Source of the DNA: an uncultured Muribaculaceae bacterium
Lineage (GTDB): Bacteria > Bacteroidota > Bacteroidia > Bacteroidales > Muribaculaceae
Length of the DNA stretch: 35,202 nt
Assembly: GCA_910587355.1 (NCBI GenBank)
Contig: CAJUKF010000027.1
Coordinates: forward strand, 1-35,202
Reading direction: 5' to 3'
The notes below the pieces were generated by a model. That model had not been told where the DNA came from and did no database searches. It saw nothing but the letters and a program-made list of their open reading frames with translations. The translations under genes were made by a program, and so were the position numbers. Below, piece after piece: positions 5,552 to 14,208 of the stretch; within the stretch, counting starts at the first letter, position 1; each line of letters begins with the position of its first letter.

Positions 5552-7024
5552 TTACGCCGCGGAAGTCTGAGTTCCTTTAAAGGCAGCCGATACCGACTGT
5601 TTGATTTTGAAGCCCGTGAAGGCTATCAGCAATGACATAAGCGGTGAAAGATAATTGAAGACACAATATGGCATATACACAAGTGTCGACACACCGAGCA
5701 CAGCCGACTGTGTGACACCGCAGGAATTCCAGGGAATAATCACGGATGTGACAGAAATCGAGTCTTCGAGCGTCCGGCTCAGCAGACGCGGCTCCAGACC
5801 GAATTGTTTGTATGCCGTACGGTACATATTACCACCGATAATTATAGAGAGATATTGGTCGGCAGTACAGCTGTTCAGGAACAAACCACTGCACACAGTC
5901 CCTCCGACGAGTGAAAAACGGCCATGCATACGGCTTGTGAGGGTAGTCGTTACACGTGCGAGCATGCCGGTGCCTATCATGGCAGCCCCGAACATCATGG
6001 CACACAGCACAAGCGATATGGTAGGGAGCATGCCAGTTATACCGGATGTGGACACAAGGTCATCGAAAGCCGGAATACCGGTGTTGAATGTCGTTCCGCT
6101 CCAAAGGAGAGAGGCTATCATGGCGATGATGCCGTCGGATGAAAGCCGGTCAACGATTCCGGGCTGGAAAACGAATATCCCGATAAGACCCAGCATGGAA
6201 CTGCTGAAGAGAGTTATGAGTGTCGGCACCCTCACGGCAATCATAATCAATGTGATTGCAGGAATCAGCAGGGTCCATGGCGTGAGGACAAATGTCTCAT
6301 TAAGCTGATTGAGTATATTGTTCTCGGAAATCTGCGACATCGGTTCGATATGGAGGCCTGCAATGAAGAATGTGAGCAAAGCTATTGTCATTGCAGGAAC
6401 AGAAGTAATCATAAGATAGCGGATATGGTCGAAGAGGTCGACACCGCAAGTCGAGGAAGCGATAACGGTGGTGTCGCTCAGAGGCGATACCTTGTCGCCG
6501 AAATAAGCTCCGGATATGACGGCTCCGGCAATCCAGCCTGCGTTGAACCCCATAAGAGTGCCTATGCCCATGAAAGCGACTCCAATTGTGGCGATTGTGC
6601 TCCACGAGCTGCCGGTAAGAACCGAAATCACACCGCAAACAATGCAAGTGATTACAAGAAAAAATGTAGGATTGAGAATCTGCAGACCGTACTCGATGAG
6701 AACAGGGACGACACCGCTCAGCATCCATGTGGTGCCGACCATGGCTATACAAACAAGCATGGGGACGGCCGGGAGTATCTGACGGGCGCTCCGTAAAAAG
6801 CCTGTCAGAAGACCGCGTGAGTTCAGGCAACCGACGGCTGCCGCAAGTAAAATACAGAGTACTGTGGCCGACAGAAGCGAAACGGTGCTGAATTCCGATA
6901 TGGCATCAGCGCCGGCGACTAAAATTATTCCGGCAAAGAAAATGAGAAGTGCTACAATTGGAAGGACCGAAATGCAAAGCGGGGGAGTGCAAGCCCGGCG
7001 ATTCAATAAATTTGGTATTTTCAA
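5552..7024 (-). CDS. nhaC: NhaC family Na+/H+ antiporter
   Basis: This 490-residue inner-membrane protein has about 11-12 hydrophobic segments and belongs to the NhaC family, which exchanges Na+ for H+. Signatures are LTGSSWSTIATIGVA (136-150) and GAYFGDKVSPLSDTT (172-186), both strongly conserved in NhaC and in the related malate/lactate and arginine/ornithine exchangers. The start codon is TTG at 7024-7022. No in-frame ATG exists upstream, and the next ATG would delete the first helices. A consensus promoter (7100-7069) gives a leader of about 38 nt, which supports this start. The gene stands alone. Substrate could also be an organic anion, since family members vary. Confidence 0.88.
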   Translation of the reverse strand: MKIPNLLNRRACTPPLCISVLPIVALLIFFAGIILVAGADAISEFSTVSLLSATVLCILLAAAVGCLNSRGLLTGFLRSARQILPAVPMLVCIAMVGTTWMLSGVVPVLIEYGLQILNPTFFLVITCIVCGVISVLTGSSWSTIATIGVAFMGIGTLMGFNAGWIAGAVISGAYFGDKVSPLSDTTVIASSTCGVDLFDHIRYLMITSVPAMTIALLTFFIAGLHIEPMSQISENNILNQLNETFVLTPWTLLIPAITLIMIAVRVPTLITLFSSSMLGLIGIFVFQPGIVDRLSSDGIIAMIASLLWSGTTFNTGIPAFDDLVSTSGITGMLPTISLVLCAMMFGAAMIGTGMLARVTTTLTSRMHGRFSLVGGTVCSGLFLNSCTADQYLSIIIGGNMYRTAYKQFGLEPRLLSRTLEDSISVTSVIIPWNSCGVTQSAVLGVSTLVYMPYCVFNYLSPLMSLLIAFTGFKIKQSVSAAFKGTQTSAA

Positions 7025-7068
7025 CTGTCTATGTGTTCTATTTATTATGATGACCTTAGAAATTAGTG

Positions 7069-7100
7069 CAAAATTAGCAAAAATTCAGCGGGGACGCAAA
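7069..7100 (-). promoter_or_regulatory. promoter of nhaC
   Basis: The minus strand carries TTTG (7100-7097), a 20-bp spacer and TAATTTTG (7076-7069), an exact match to the Bacteroidetes -33/-7 consensus. It lies 45 bp before the TTG start of nhaC. Confidence 0.8.
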
Positions 7101-7181
7101 TTTTTCCACTCTATCGCAATACCTTAAATGTCTTTATGCTCTTTATGGTATGTTTTATTGAAATTATGTAAAGCAATGATA

Positions 7182-7225
7182 AAAAAGCAGAGATACGACT
7201 GTGTGCCGTCGCATCTCTGCTTTTT
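7182..7225 (-). terminator. bidirectional rho-independent terminator downstream of galactose mutarotase
   Basis: A stem of AAAAAGCAGAGAT plus ACGAC pairs with GTCGC plus ATCTCTGCTTTTT around a small loop, with T-runs on both sides. It lies 25 bp after the mutarotase stop and upstream of the nhaC promoter, so it insulates nhaC from read-through. Confidence 0.85.
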
Positions 7226-7249
7226 ATTGTTTTTGCTGATTACAGCAGC

Positions 7250-8407
7250 TTATTTTGTGGAGAATTTATATGTGCAGACGCTGTGATAAGTTTCGCCCGG
7301 ACGCAGAACTGCCGACGGCCACTGGGGTTTGTTGGGGGTATCGGGATAGTGCTGTGTTTCGAGACAGATAGCGGTGCGCTGATTGTAGGTTATATTGTTT
7401 TTACCGGTGACAGTGCCGTCAAGGAAGTTGCCGGTGTATATCTGGATGCCGGGTTCGTTGGTATAGACCTGCAGAAGGATGCCGGTAGAGGGACAATAAA
7501 CCGAAGCAGCCTCAACTTCGGCATTTCCTGCTGTGTCGAGCACCCAGTTGTGGTCAAAACCTTTGCCGTTGCTGATTTGCTCGTAGTCGGTGCGCTCAAT
7601 GTCGGCACCGATAACTTTGGCATTACGGAAATCCATGGGGGTGCCTTCAACAGGCAGAATCTCGCCGGTGGTCATGAATGTGGAATCGACCGGAGTGAAA
7701 TTGGAGGCATTGATTGTAAGTTCCTGGTCGGTGATAGGTTTGGCGGGGTCTCCCGACAGATTGAAATATGAGTGGTTGGTCATATTGATGATTGTCGGAG
7801 CTTCGGAATACGCGTTATACTCAATCGAGAGAGCGTTGTCGTCAGACAGCGTATACGCTACAGTGGCATGGACATTGCCGGGGAAATTGCTGTCACCGTC
7901 GGGGGAATCTATAGAAAGAACCACGGATGAGTCGGATACAAGTTCTACACCGTATACGCGATACTGCCAGCCGTCGGGGCCGCCATGGAGGCAATGTCCG
8001 TAATTGTTTTGAGGAAGCTGGTATTCCACTCCGTCGAGAGTGAAACGGCCCTGATTGATGCGGTTTGCATAGCGACCGATAGCTGCGCCGAAGTCAGTCT
8101 GGTTGGCAGACGGGAAATAAGCCTGAATGCTGTCGAATCCGAGCACGACATCGCGGAAATTACCGTCTTTATCAGGAACGCTTACCGATACGATACGGCC
8201 ACCGAAATTAGTGATGCACACTTCCATGCCCGAGGCGTTGGTAAGTGTATAGAGGGCGGTGCTGTCGCCCTCGTATACAGTTTTGAATGCATCAGGATTC
8301 AGCCCCGATTTTGTGAGGGCAACATCAACCACGGAGTTGCTTTTGGTGCAGGCAGGAAGCAACGCGGTTGCCAAAGCAGCTGCAAGCAGAATTTTAAAGG
8401 TTTTCAT
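7250..8407 (-). CDS. galM: aldose 1-epimerase (galactose mutarotase), lipoprotein
   Basis: This enzyme interconverts the alpha and beta anomers of galactose and other aldoses. The 385-residue precursor begins at the ATG at 8407, where a signal peptide ends in the lipobox LLPAC (Cys20). It is therefore probably a periplasmic or outer-membrane-anchored mutarotase rather than the cytosolic form. The longer ORF from 8470 adds a second hydrophobic stretch and starts upstream of the promoter, so it was rejected. Catalytic features are GRYANRI (111-117), CLHGG with His141, NHSYFNL with His212 and CLETQHYPDTPN with Glu350. The position after a TupA-like gene is probably not operonic, because it has its own promoter at 8471-8441. 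Confidence 0.92.
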   Translation of the reverse strand: MKTFKILLAAALATALLPACTKSNSVVDVALTKSGLNPDAFKTVYEGDSTALYTLTNASGMEVCITNFGGRIVSVSVPDKDGNFRDVVLGFDSIQAYFPSANQTDFGAAIGRYANRINQGRFTLDGVEYQLPQNNYGHCLHGGPDGWQYRVYGVELVSDSSVVLSIDSPDGDSNFPGNVHATVAYTLSDDNALSIEYNAYSEAPTIINMTNHSYFNLSGDPAKPITDQELTINASNFTPVDSTFMTTGEILPVEGTPMDFRNAKVIGADIERTDYEQISNGKGFDHNWVLDTAGNAEVEAASVYCPSTGILLQVYTNEPGIQIYTGNFLDGTVTGKNNITYNQRTAICLETQHYPDTPNKPQWPSAVLRPGETYHSVCTYKFSTK

Positions 8408-8440
8408 GACCATGAAAGGAAGGATATTAAAAAATATTTG

Positions 8441-8471
8441 TAAAATTAGTATCCATGGGGTTACAGCCAAA
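8441..8471 (-). promoter_or_regulatory. promoter of galM
   Basis: The minus strand has TTTG (8471-8468), a 19-bp spacer and TAATTTTA (8448-8441), with one mismatch in the -7 box. The leader would be about 27-30 nt before the ATG at 8407, supporting that start. Confidence 0.6.
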
Positions 8472-8496
8472 ATAATCCGGCATGTTATGTAACAAG

Positions 8497-9468
8497 TTAT
8501 ATGTGTTTCTCTAAAGGCAACGCGAGGTGCCGGCCCATCTGAATATCCAAATCGTGTGGTTTGAACTTGACAAATCCACTGAAATGGAAGAAGGTCAGCT
8601 CTCCGAAATAGATTTTACCATTTATATCATAGAAATCAACCCTTACGTGAGGAAATCCGGCAGACAGCGTGGCGGCCAGCTTTTTCATCTTCTCGAATCC
8701 TTCGGGTTTGACAATAGTTCTGGTAGAGTTCGGATGCCCGTTACGCACATCAATATGATTGAAATCCATATCAAAAAAATCAAACGTAGTCTCTTCTCCG
8801 GGGGTAAAACGGTCGGCTGCCACAAACATTACTTTGGGGACACCGTCGAAACAGAAAAATTTGTAATCCCTCAGGTCGCCATCCGGTGTCGGAATATATT
8901 GCTCGGCAATAATTCTCCGGGGAACATCCTTATAAGGCCATTCACGGGTATAGGCATAGAAATCGGTCTTCAGAGCTTTGTCGAGGGTCTTTATAGCCTT
9001 TTCTTTGTTCAGTTTCGATTTGTCGGTGCAGATGACTATTCCACCGCTGTCATGGGTTGTCTTCAGCACGAACTGATTGGGCAAAGCCTCAAAATCTATA
9101 TCTTCGGCGCGCTCATATACTGCAAGGGTAGGCGTAACATACTCCTCTCCAATCAGGGTGGCCACATGTTTTTTTACCTCATATTTATCTACCAGGCGCG
9201 TATATTGAGGATTTCGGTTGTACAGTTTCAGCCATTGCAACTTCTCGTTGAAAGAGCGTGGAGCGTCAAGATTTATCCGTCGTCCAAAAGTCAGGAACCA
9301 TTTGCATTCAATGTAAGTCTTGTCTGACATCTGCTTCGCAAACAGATTAAGAATCCGATAGACTGTACCTCTGTAAATATGGACGGGGTCTTTCAGCAAC
9401 GATATAATTCGATTATTCACTGATGTTTGATTAAAGTATAAAATATGCGGCAATTCTGCCATATGCAT
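8497..9468 (-). CDS. TupA-like ATP-grasp protein (polysaccharide/glycan biosynthesis)
   Basis: This 323-residue cytoplasmic protein matches the TupA-like ATP-grasp group, found in capsule, O-antigen and teichuronopeptide gene clusters and often annotated as glycosyltransferase. The founder TupA was linked to adding glutamate to teichuronopeptide. Visible signatures are RSFNEKLQWLKLYNR (71-85), VDKYEVKKHV, KTTHDSGG (136-143), RDYKFFCFDG and the metal/ATP-binding C-terminal VRVDFYDINGKIYFGELTF. Candidate starts are ATG 9468, ATG 9462 and GTG 9420. A -7 box ending at 9477 puts transcription start almost at 9468, so the mRNA would be leaderless or start at one of the internal codons. No other cell-surface polysaccharide genes surround it, so the acceptor is unknown. 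Confidence 0.8.
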   Translation of the reverse strand: MHMAELPHILYFNQTSVNNRIISLLKDPVHIYRGTVYRILNLFAKQMSDKTYIECKWFLTFGRRINLDAPRSFNEKLQWLKLYNRNPQYTRLVDKYEVKKHVATLIGEEYVTPTLAVYERAEDIDFEALPNQFVLKTTHDSGGIVICTDKSKLNKEKAIKTLDKALKTDFYAYTREWPYKDVPRRIIAEQYIPTPDGDLRDYKFFCFDGVPKVMFVAADRFTPGEETTFDFFDMDFNHIDVRNGHPNSTRTIVKPEGFEKMKKLAATLSAGFPHVRVDFYDINGKIYFGELTFFHFSGFVKFKPHDLDIQMGRHLALPLEKHI

Positions 9469-9476
9469 TGACGGTT

Positions 9477-9484
9477 CAAAGTTA
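9477..9484 (-). promoter_or_regulatory. candidate -7 box for the TupA-like gene
   Basis: TAACTTTG is read on the minus strand 8 bp before the ATG at 9468. The -33 region has only a T-run at the right spacing (TTTT, 19 bp upstream), so this is a weaker promoter call. Confidence 0.5.
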
Positions 9485-9564
9485 CGTATTTATTCTCATC
9501 TGAAAAACTAATCTTGTATTTTTGTGGTTGCACGGCTATTTAAAAACATTCAAAAAGACGACGT

Positions 9565-9598
9565 TTTGCAGTAAATCACATAAAAATCCGTACCTTTG
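9565..9598 (+). promoter_or_regulatory. candidate promoter of the AGCS-lgt-TPR operon
   Basis: TTTG at 9565-9568 and TACCTTTG at 9591-9598 are separated by 22 bp, slightly longer than usual. The -7 box ends 5 bp before the ATG at 9604, implying a leaderless transcript. Confidence 0.55.
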
Positions 9599-9603
9599 TC
9601 TCC

Positions 9604-11013
9604 ATGTTTGACAAAATAGGACAATTCATAATTAATGCAGCCGATGTTTTGGGTGGATATCCGCTGTTCTTTCTACTGATTGGCGGAGGTCTGTATCTGC
9701 TTGTATCGTCAGGCTTCGTGTCGCTGCGGTGTCTTCCGGCAGCCATGCGTGAATTGCGCCGCAAACCCTCGAAAGAAGGACGTGAGAGCGGCCAGATTTC
9801 GTCCATACAGGCTCTGGCTTCGGTTGTAGCGGCGACAATCGGTCTGGGCAACATAGCGGGTGTCGCCATCGCACTGGTTGTGGGCGGTCCCGGCGCCATA
9901 TTCTGGATGTGGATAAGTGCCATAGTCGGCATGGCTACCAAATATCACGAAGGTGTGCTCGCAATCAGATATAAAGGCAAAGATGACAAGGGCAATCCGC
10001 AGGGTGGACCTATGCATATAATCGAACAGGGTCTCGGCATGAAATGGAAGCCGCTGGCAAAATTTTTCGCAGTAGCCGGTATGTTCGGCACATTGTGTAT
10101 AATGAATGCCAATCAGCTCACAGAGGCTTTCATGACAACATTTACGACACCCGATGGTATTCAGAACAGCGCGCTTCTGACTAAGGTTGGCGGTGTCATC
10201 GGGCTTGACAATGTGCCTGTGTTCCGGCTTCTTTTCGGCATCACAGTAGCCATGATAGTATCAGTGGTGATACTCGGAGGCATCAAACGCATTGCGAGGG
10301 TCGCAACGGTTATGGTGCCGTTTATGGTCGGCCTGTATTTCTGCATGGTACTGTACATCATCATCTGCAACATACACGGTGTTCCGGCTGTTTTCGGCCG
10401 CATTTTCTCCGAAGCTTTCAATCTTGATGCCGGCATAGGCGCTCTGGCTGGCATAGCCATTATCGGCGCACGCAGGGCAGCTCTGGTAAATGATGCCGGT
10501 ATAGGAACAGCATCGATAATGCACGGAGCGTCGAACAACCGTGAGCCTGTGCGTGAAGGTCTTGTCGCGATGCTTGGGCCGAGCATTGACTCAGGACTTG
10601 TCTGCACCCTTACAGCCGTAGCCATTCTTCTTTGCGGGGACATAGAGGTGCAGGGTGTACAGGGGCTTGCCGTAGCCATGAAAGCATTTCGCAACGGTAT
10701 CCCTTACGGAGATATACTGCTGATGTGCGTGGTGATATGTTTCGCACTCTCGTCGATGTTCAGCTACTCGTTCTACGGCACTTCCTGTGCCACATATCTG
10801 TTCGGAACGAGGAGCGGCAAACTCTACCGCTGGTTCTTCCTCGCCTCGCTCGTTGTGTTCGCCATTGTGCCTATTGAGGCCGCCGTCGGAGCGTGCGACC
10901 TTTTCTATGCCCTCATGGCAATTCCCACCATGACATGTGTGCTGATGCTCAGCCCGAAAGTGCGGGCTCTTACCAGTGAATATTTTTCAAGAAAAAAGAA
11001 TAACTCAAAATAA
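9604..11013 (+). CDS. alanine/glycine:cation symporter (AGCS family)
   Basis: This 469-residue inner-membrane transporter with about 10-11 hydrophobic segments is of the AGCS (sodium:alanine symporter) family, importing D/L-alanine or glycine with Na+ or H+. The family-defining stretch ATIGLGNIAGVAIALVVGGPG (78-98) lies in the first conserved region, followed by a typical ATKYHEGVLAIRYK loop. Later signatures are NDAGIGTASIMHGASNN and FSYSFYGTSCATYLFG. Length is normal. The stop codon directly abuts the lgt ATG (TAAATG), so the two are translationally coupled. The promoter lies immediately upstream of the start codon. The specific amino acid cannot be read from the sequence. Confidence 0.93.
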   Translation: MFDKIGQFIINAADVLGGYPLFFLLIGGGLYLLVSSGFVSLRCLPAAMRELRRKPSKEGRESGQISSIQALASVVAATIGLGNIAGVAIALVVGGPGAIFWMWISAIVGMATKYHEGVLAIRYKGKDDKGNPQGGPMHIIEQGLGMKWKPLAKFFAVAGMFGTLCIMNANQLTEAFMTTFTTPDGIQNSALLTKVGGVIGLDNVPVFRLLFGITVAMIVSVVILGGIKRIARVATVMVPFMVGLYFCMVLYIIICNIHGVPAVFGRIFSEAFNLDAGIGALAGIAIIGARRAALVNDAGIGTASIMHGASNNREPVREGLVAMLGPSIDSGLVCTLTAVAILLCGDIEVQGVQGLAVAMKAFRNGIPYGDILLMCVVICFALSSMFSYSFYGTSCATYLFGTRSGKLYRWFFLASLVVFAIVPIEAAVGACDLFYALMAIPTMTCVLMLSPKVRALTSEYFSRKKNNSK

Positions 11014-11862
11014 ATGCTACCTGAATTTATTACATGGGATGTAAATCCCGATATAATCGACAGTTTCGTCACTATCCGCTGGTACGGACTGATGTTTGCC
11101 ATAGGCTTCTGGATTGGATATAATCTGGTCGCCAAAATGTTCAAGCGCGACGGTGCCCCGGAAAAATGGGTGGGCATACTGCTCATTTATGTTGCAGTCG
11201 CCACAATTGTAGGCGCTCGCCTCGGTCACGTGTTCTTCTATCAATGGGATTATTATTCGGCCCATCCATGGAAAATATTCGCTACATGGGAGGGCGGTCT
11301 GGCAAGTCACGGAGGCGCAATAGGCATTATTCTGGCAGTAATTCTCTATTCTATATTTACAACCAAACGCAATCCGCTGTGGACATTCGACCGTCTTACC
11401 ATAGCAATAGCACTGGTGGGCGCACTTATCCGCATAGGCAATCTTATGAATTCCGAGATTTTCGGACATCCCACAACACTGCCGTGGGGATTCTATTTTG
11501 TCCGTTCCGCCGAGTGGCAGCAGCTTTACTACGGTCAGGCGTGCCATCCCACCCAGATTTACGAGGCCCTGACCTATCTGGCCCTCTTCGGACTTATGAT
11601 GTGGATGTACTGGAAGAAAGACTGCGGCAACCGTCCCGGCCTGCTGTTCGGCACCTTCCTCATCGGCACCTTCGCCACGCGTTTCTTTATCGAGTTCATC
11701 AAGAACAATCAGGTTGCGTTCGAAGATTCGATGGTGCTCAACATGGGTCAGCTCCTCAGTATACCATTTGCGATTCTCGGAGTATTCCTCGTCATATGGG
11801 CTCTTGTGCATAAGCCCGTAATATATCGTGGGGCGGAATCAAAACCGGCGATAAAACATTAA
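11014..11862 (+). CDS. lgt: phosphatidylglycerol-prolipoprotein diacylglyceryl transferase
   Basis: Lgt transfers diacylglycerol from phosphatidylglycerol to the lipobox Cys of prolipoproteins, the first step of lipoprotein maturation, in the inner membrane. The 282-residue protein has about seven hydrophobic segments. It carries IRWYGLMFAIGF near the N-terminus, the conserved His in GGLASHGGAIG (His99) and the Lgt signature RIGNLMNSEIFG starting at Arg140, plus GQLLSIPF near the C-terminus. Its start directly follows the AGCS stop and a TPR gene begins 13 bp later, so it is the middle gene of a three-gene operon. Several lipoproteins in this same window would be its substrates. Confidence 0.96.
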   Translation: MLPEFITWDVNPDIIDSFVTIRWYGLMFAIGFWIGYNLVAKMFKRDGAPEKWVGILLIYVAVATIVGARLGHVFFYQWDYYSAHPWKIFATWEGGLASHGGAIGIILAVILYSIFTTKRNPLWTFDRLTIAIALVGALIRIGNLMNSEIFGHPTTLPWGFYFVRSAEWQQLYYGQACHPTQIYEALTYLALFGLMMWMYWKKDCGNRPGLLFGTFLIGTFATRFFIEFIKNNQVAFEDSMVLNMGQLLSIPFAILGVFLVIWALVHKPVIYRGAESKPAIKH

Positions 11863-11875
11863 ACCGACAGCACCC

Positions 11876-12733
11876 ATGCAACGCGTACTCTCCATTTTTC
11901 TTTCGCTTTTCACAATAGTGGCGCTTCATGCCTCCGCAGTGGAGCGCGACACCGTGCCTGAAGACGAGGAAGACCCTTATTATCTGCTTTGCGGCCAGGC
12001 TGACAAGGCAATAAAAGAAAGCAAATTCGACGAAGCTGCCGCACGGCTGATTGATGCCATGTCTATCAGACCCGACTCACCGCAGAATATTCTTCTGCTA
12101 TCCAATCTGGGCATGGTCTACAGCTATATGGGCCGTGACTCGCTGGCCTTGGCCACACTCGATGAAGCACACCGTAAGGCTCCGGCCATGCGCACCGTGC
12201 TTTCAAACCGTGCGCACGTGTTACTTAATATGGGCCGTGACAAGGAAGCCATGCGTGATTTCACTGCCGTCATCGCTGCCGACTCGCTCAACACCGACGC
12301 CCGTTTCTACCATGGTACAATATCTCTTTACAGCGGAGATATCCGTACGGCCGAAGACGACTTTGCCGTGCTGGAGAGCATAGCTCCAGATGCTACAGAC
12401 ACCGCAATAGCGCTTTCGACTCTTTATTCGACGACTGGTCGCGACAAGGAAGCCATTCCATATCTTAAAAAAGTGATAAGTGTCGAACCTTCGCCGGTAT
12501 ATTACGCCGCACTGGCCGGATGCTATCTCGCCTTGCAGAAACTGAGCGACGCCTCTGCCACCCTCGCAGAGGCTCTTAAGAAATATCCCCAGGACCCCGA
12601 ACTATATTACTACCGGGCCATGCTTAACCGTGACCGTTACAGACTTGACGAAGCACAAGCGGATGCCCGAGAGGCTGTGCGCCTCGGACTGTCTCCTGCC
12701 AAGGCAAAGGCCCTGTTTAAAAATAACAGCTAA
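11876..12733 (+). CDS. exported tetratricopeptide-repeat protein
   Basis: This 285-residue protein has an N-terminal signal peptide (MQRVLSIFLSLFTIVALHASA) and then about six TPR-like helix pairs spanning residues 35-280, for example YLLCGQADKAIKESKFDEAAARL, LSNLGMVYSYMGRDSLALATLDEA and YYYRAMLNRDRYRLDEAQADA. TPR arrays mediate protein-protein contacts. It is predicted periplasmic. It is the last gene of the AGCS-lgt-TPR operon, ended by the terminator at 12737-12770. Its partner is unknown. Operon linkage to lgt hints at a role in envelope or lipoprotein biogenesis, but that is inference only. Confidence 0.85.
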   Translation: MQRVLSIFLSLFTIVALHASAVERDTVPEDEEDPYYLLCGQADKAIKESKFDEAAARLIDAMSIRPDSPQNILLLSNLGMVYSYMGRDSLALATLDEAHRKAPAMRTVLSNRAHVLLNMGRDKEAMRDFTAVIAADSLNTDARFYHGTISLYSGDIRTAEDDFAVLESIAPDATDTAIALSTLYSTTGRDKEAIPYLKKVISVEPSPVYYAALAGCYLALQKLSDASATLAEALKKYPQDPELYYYRAMLNRDRYRLDEAQADAREAVRLGLSPAKAKALFKNNS

Positions 12734-12736
12734 GCC

Positions 12737-12772
12737 AAAACGCGTTTCCCACACTGAGAAACGCGTTTTTTT
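12737..12772 (+). terminator. bidirectional terminator between the TPR gene and the MBL gene
   Basis: A 12-bp stem (12737-12748 with 12757-12768) is followed by seven Ts on the plus strand, and has an A-run on the other side that serves the converging minus-strand MBL gene. Confidence 0.9.
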
Positions 12773-12774
12773 AA

Positions 12775-13425
12775 TCACTTTAAATACGGATTCGAGGCTT
12801 TTTCATGTCCGACCGTAGTCATACGGTCGTGACCGGGAAATAGCTGTGTCTTATCGGGGAGCGTAAGAATTTTTGAACGTACACTGTCTATAAGAGTACG
12901 GCCATCCCCTCCGGGTAAATCGGTACGGCCGACAGAACCGTAGAAAACCGAATCTCCTACAAACGCACAGTTATATTCAGGGCAGTAGAGAGCTATGCCT
13001 CCCGGAGAATGTCCCGGCACTTCTATAACATGGAACTTATATTGCCCGACAGGAATAATATCTCCTTCATGAAGAGGTATGTCTATTTCGATTTTTCGGC
13101 TGTCGAACTCATCATCTCCGATATACTTGCGTACCTGTTCTTCAAAAGTAGCCCCGAGGAAAGCATCGGCAGGGGAGGCTGCTATTTTCACTCCATAGCG
13201 GTCACGCACATAGTTGTTGCCGAAACAATGGTCAAGATGCAGATGTGTATTGACAATCTGAGTGAGGCGAAGATTGTTTTCGGCAATGAATTTATCAAAG
13301 AAATCTCTTTCTGACCGGTCAAGCATTCCGGGGTCGATGACAATGGCCTCAAGAGAGTCACTGTCATAGGCTATGAAAGTGCTTTCGGAGAAGAAATTGA
13401 AGACGAACTGGCGGATTTTTAACAT
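12775..13425 (-). CDS. metallo-beta-lactamase fold hydrolase (YcbL/glyoxalase II-like)
   Basis: This 216-residue cytoplasmic metallo-hydrolase is related to hydroxyacylglutathione hydrolases. Metal ligands are visible: THLHLDH (His61, His63, Asp65, His66), His139 in GHSPGG, Asp158 in FVGDSVF and His199 in FPGHDRMTTVGHEK. The GSVGRTDLPGGD stretch is typical of the compact, single-domain YcbL-type clade that lacks the glutathione-binding C-terminal domain of classical glyoxalase II. It starts 6 bp after the rsmG stop, so the two are co-transcribed from the rsmG promoter. The physiological thioester or other substrate is unknown. Confidence 0.9.
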   Translation of the reverse strand: MLKIRQFVFNFFSESTFIAYDSDSLEAIVIDPGMLDRSERDFFDKFIAENNLRLTQIVNTHLHLDHCFGNNYVRDRYGVKIAASPADAFLGATFEEQVRKYIGDDEFDSRKIEIDIPLHEGDIIPVGQYKFHVIEVPGHSPGGIALYCPEYNCAFVGDSVFYGSVGRTDLPGGDGRTLIDSVRSKILTLPDKTQLFPGHDRMTTVGHEKASNPYLK

Positions 13426-13431
13426 TATGAA

Positions 13432-14091
13432 TCACTTTACAAATGGAACATAAACAATTTCTTTGGTCTCAAAGAATGGCTCCGCGAAGAAATCGGATAC
13501 AGGCACTTCCAGCACCGGACGCCTTACGGCCTTGATTTCATCGCGCAGGTCTCCGCCTTTGAGACACGCAAGCCCCGGGGCATATCGGTTGCCACGTCGG
13601 GCTGAAGTGACGATATTCTTCGAGCAGGCTTTTACAAGACCTTCGAGAGGCATAACGGCGCGGCTCACCACGTAGTCAAAGCGCTCATGGCATTCCCCGG
13701 AGTCTCCGTGCTGTAAGGTGACATTCTGTAGCCCGATTTCGTCTGCAATCGCGCTTGCGACTTTTATTTTTTTACCGATGCGGTCAATCAGATGAAAACG
13801 GCATCCCGGATATAGTATCGCCAGCGGAATTCCGGGAAAACCTCCTCCGGTACCGAGGTCCATGAAGGCAGTACCGTCCTCGAGTTCGCCGAAAAACTTA
13901 GCGAGCGCAAGCGAATGAAGCACGTGCCGGCAATAGATGTTGTCCGTATCAGCCCGGGATATGACATTGATGCGTTCGTTCCAGCTCCGGTATAAGTCGC
14001 CGAGTTTTGCAAAGGCCCCGACAGCCTCGGAAGGAAGGGCGGGGAAGTGCTCTGTTATGAGCCGGCAAGTATCTGATGCGTTATCGTTCAT
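13432..14091 (-). CDS. rsmG: 16S rRNA (guanine527-N7)-methyltransferase RsmG
   Basis: RsmG (GidB) puts the m7G at position 527 of 16S rRNA using S-adenosylmethionine. Loss of it gives low-level streptomycin resistance in many bacteria. The 219-residue version from ATG 14091 is preferred over ATG 14142: the consensus promoter at 14171-14140 predicts transcription start near 14134, downstream of the longer start, and the first 17 extra residues are hydrophobic and unlike the family. Visible motifs are NVISRADTDNIYCRHVLHSLA (the family's helical entry), the SAM loop DLGTGGGFPG (78-87), FHLIDRIGKKI and VVSRAVMPL. It is followed at 6 bp by the MBL hydrolase gene. Confidence 0.95.
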   Translation of the reverse strand: MNDNASDTCRLITEHFPALPSEAVGAFAKLGDLYRSWNERINVISRADTDNIYCRHVLHSLALAKFFGELEDGTAFMDLGTGGGFPGIPLAILYPGCRFHLIDRIGKKIKVASAIADEIGLQNVTLQHGDSGECHERFDYVVSRAVMPLEGLVKACSKNIVTSARRGNRYAPGLACLKGGDLRDEIKAVRRPVLEVPVSDFFAEPFFETKEIVYVPFVK

Positions 14092-14139
14092 ATCAGTGAA
14101 ACATTCTGCGAAAAGAAATGTTGGAATTATATAATGCTG

Positions 14140-14171
14140 CAAAAGTACGGATTTTTGATTGCCGAATCAAA
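14140..14171 (-). promoter_or_regulatory. promoter of rsmG-MBL operon
   Basis: TTTG (14171-14168), a 20-bp spacer and TACTTTTG (14147-14140) on the minus strand form an exact consensus. The divergent cvfB-like gene starts at 14209, so its own promoter must overlap this one. A weaker TTTG/TTACTTTG pair is seen on the plus strand at 14154-14188. Confidence 0.8.
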
Positions 14172-14208
14172 TAAAACACGTTACTTTGCAGATTGAAATA
14201 AAGAAGAG

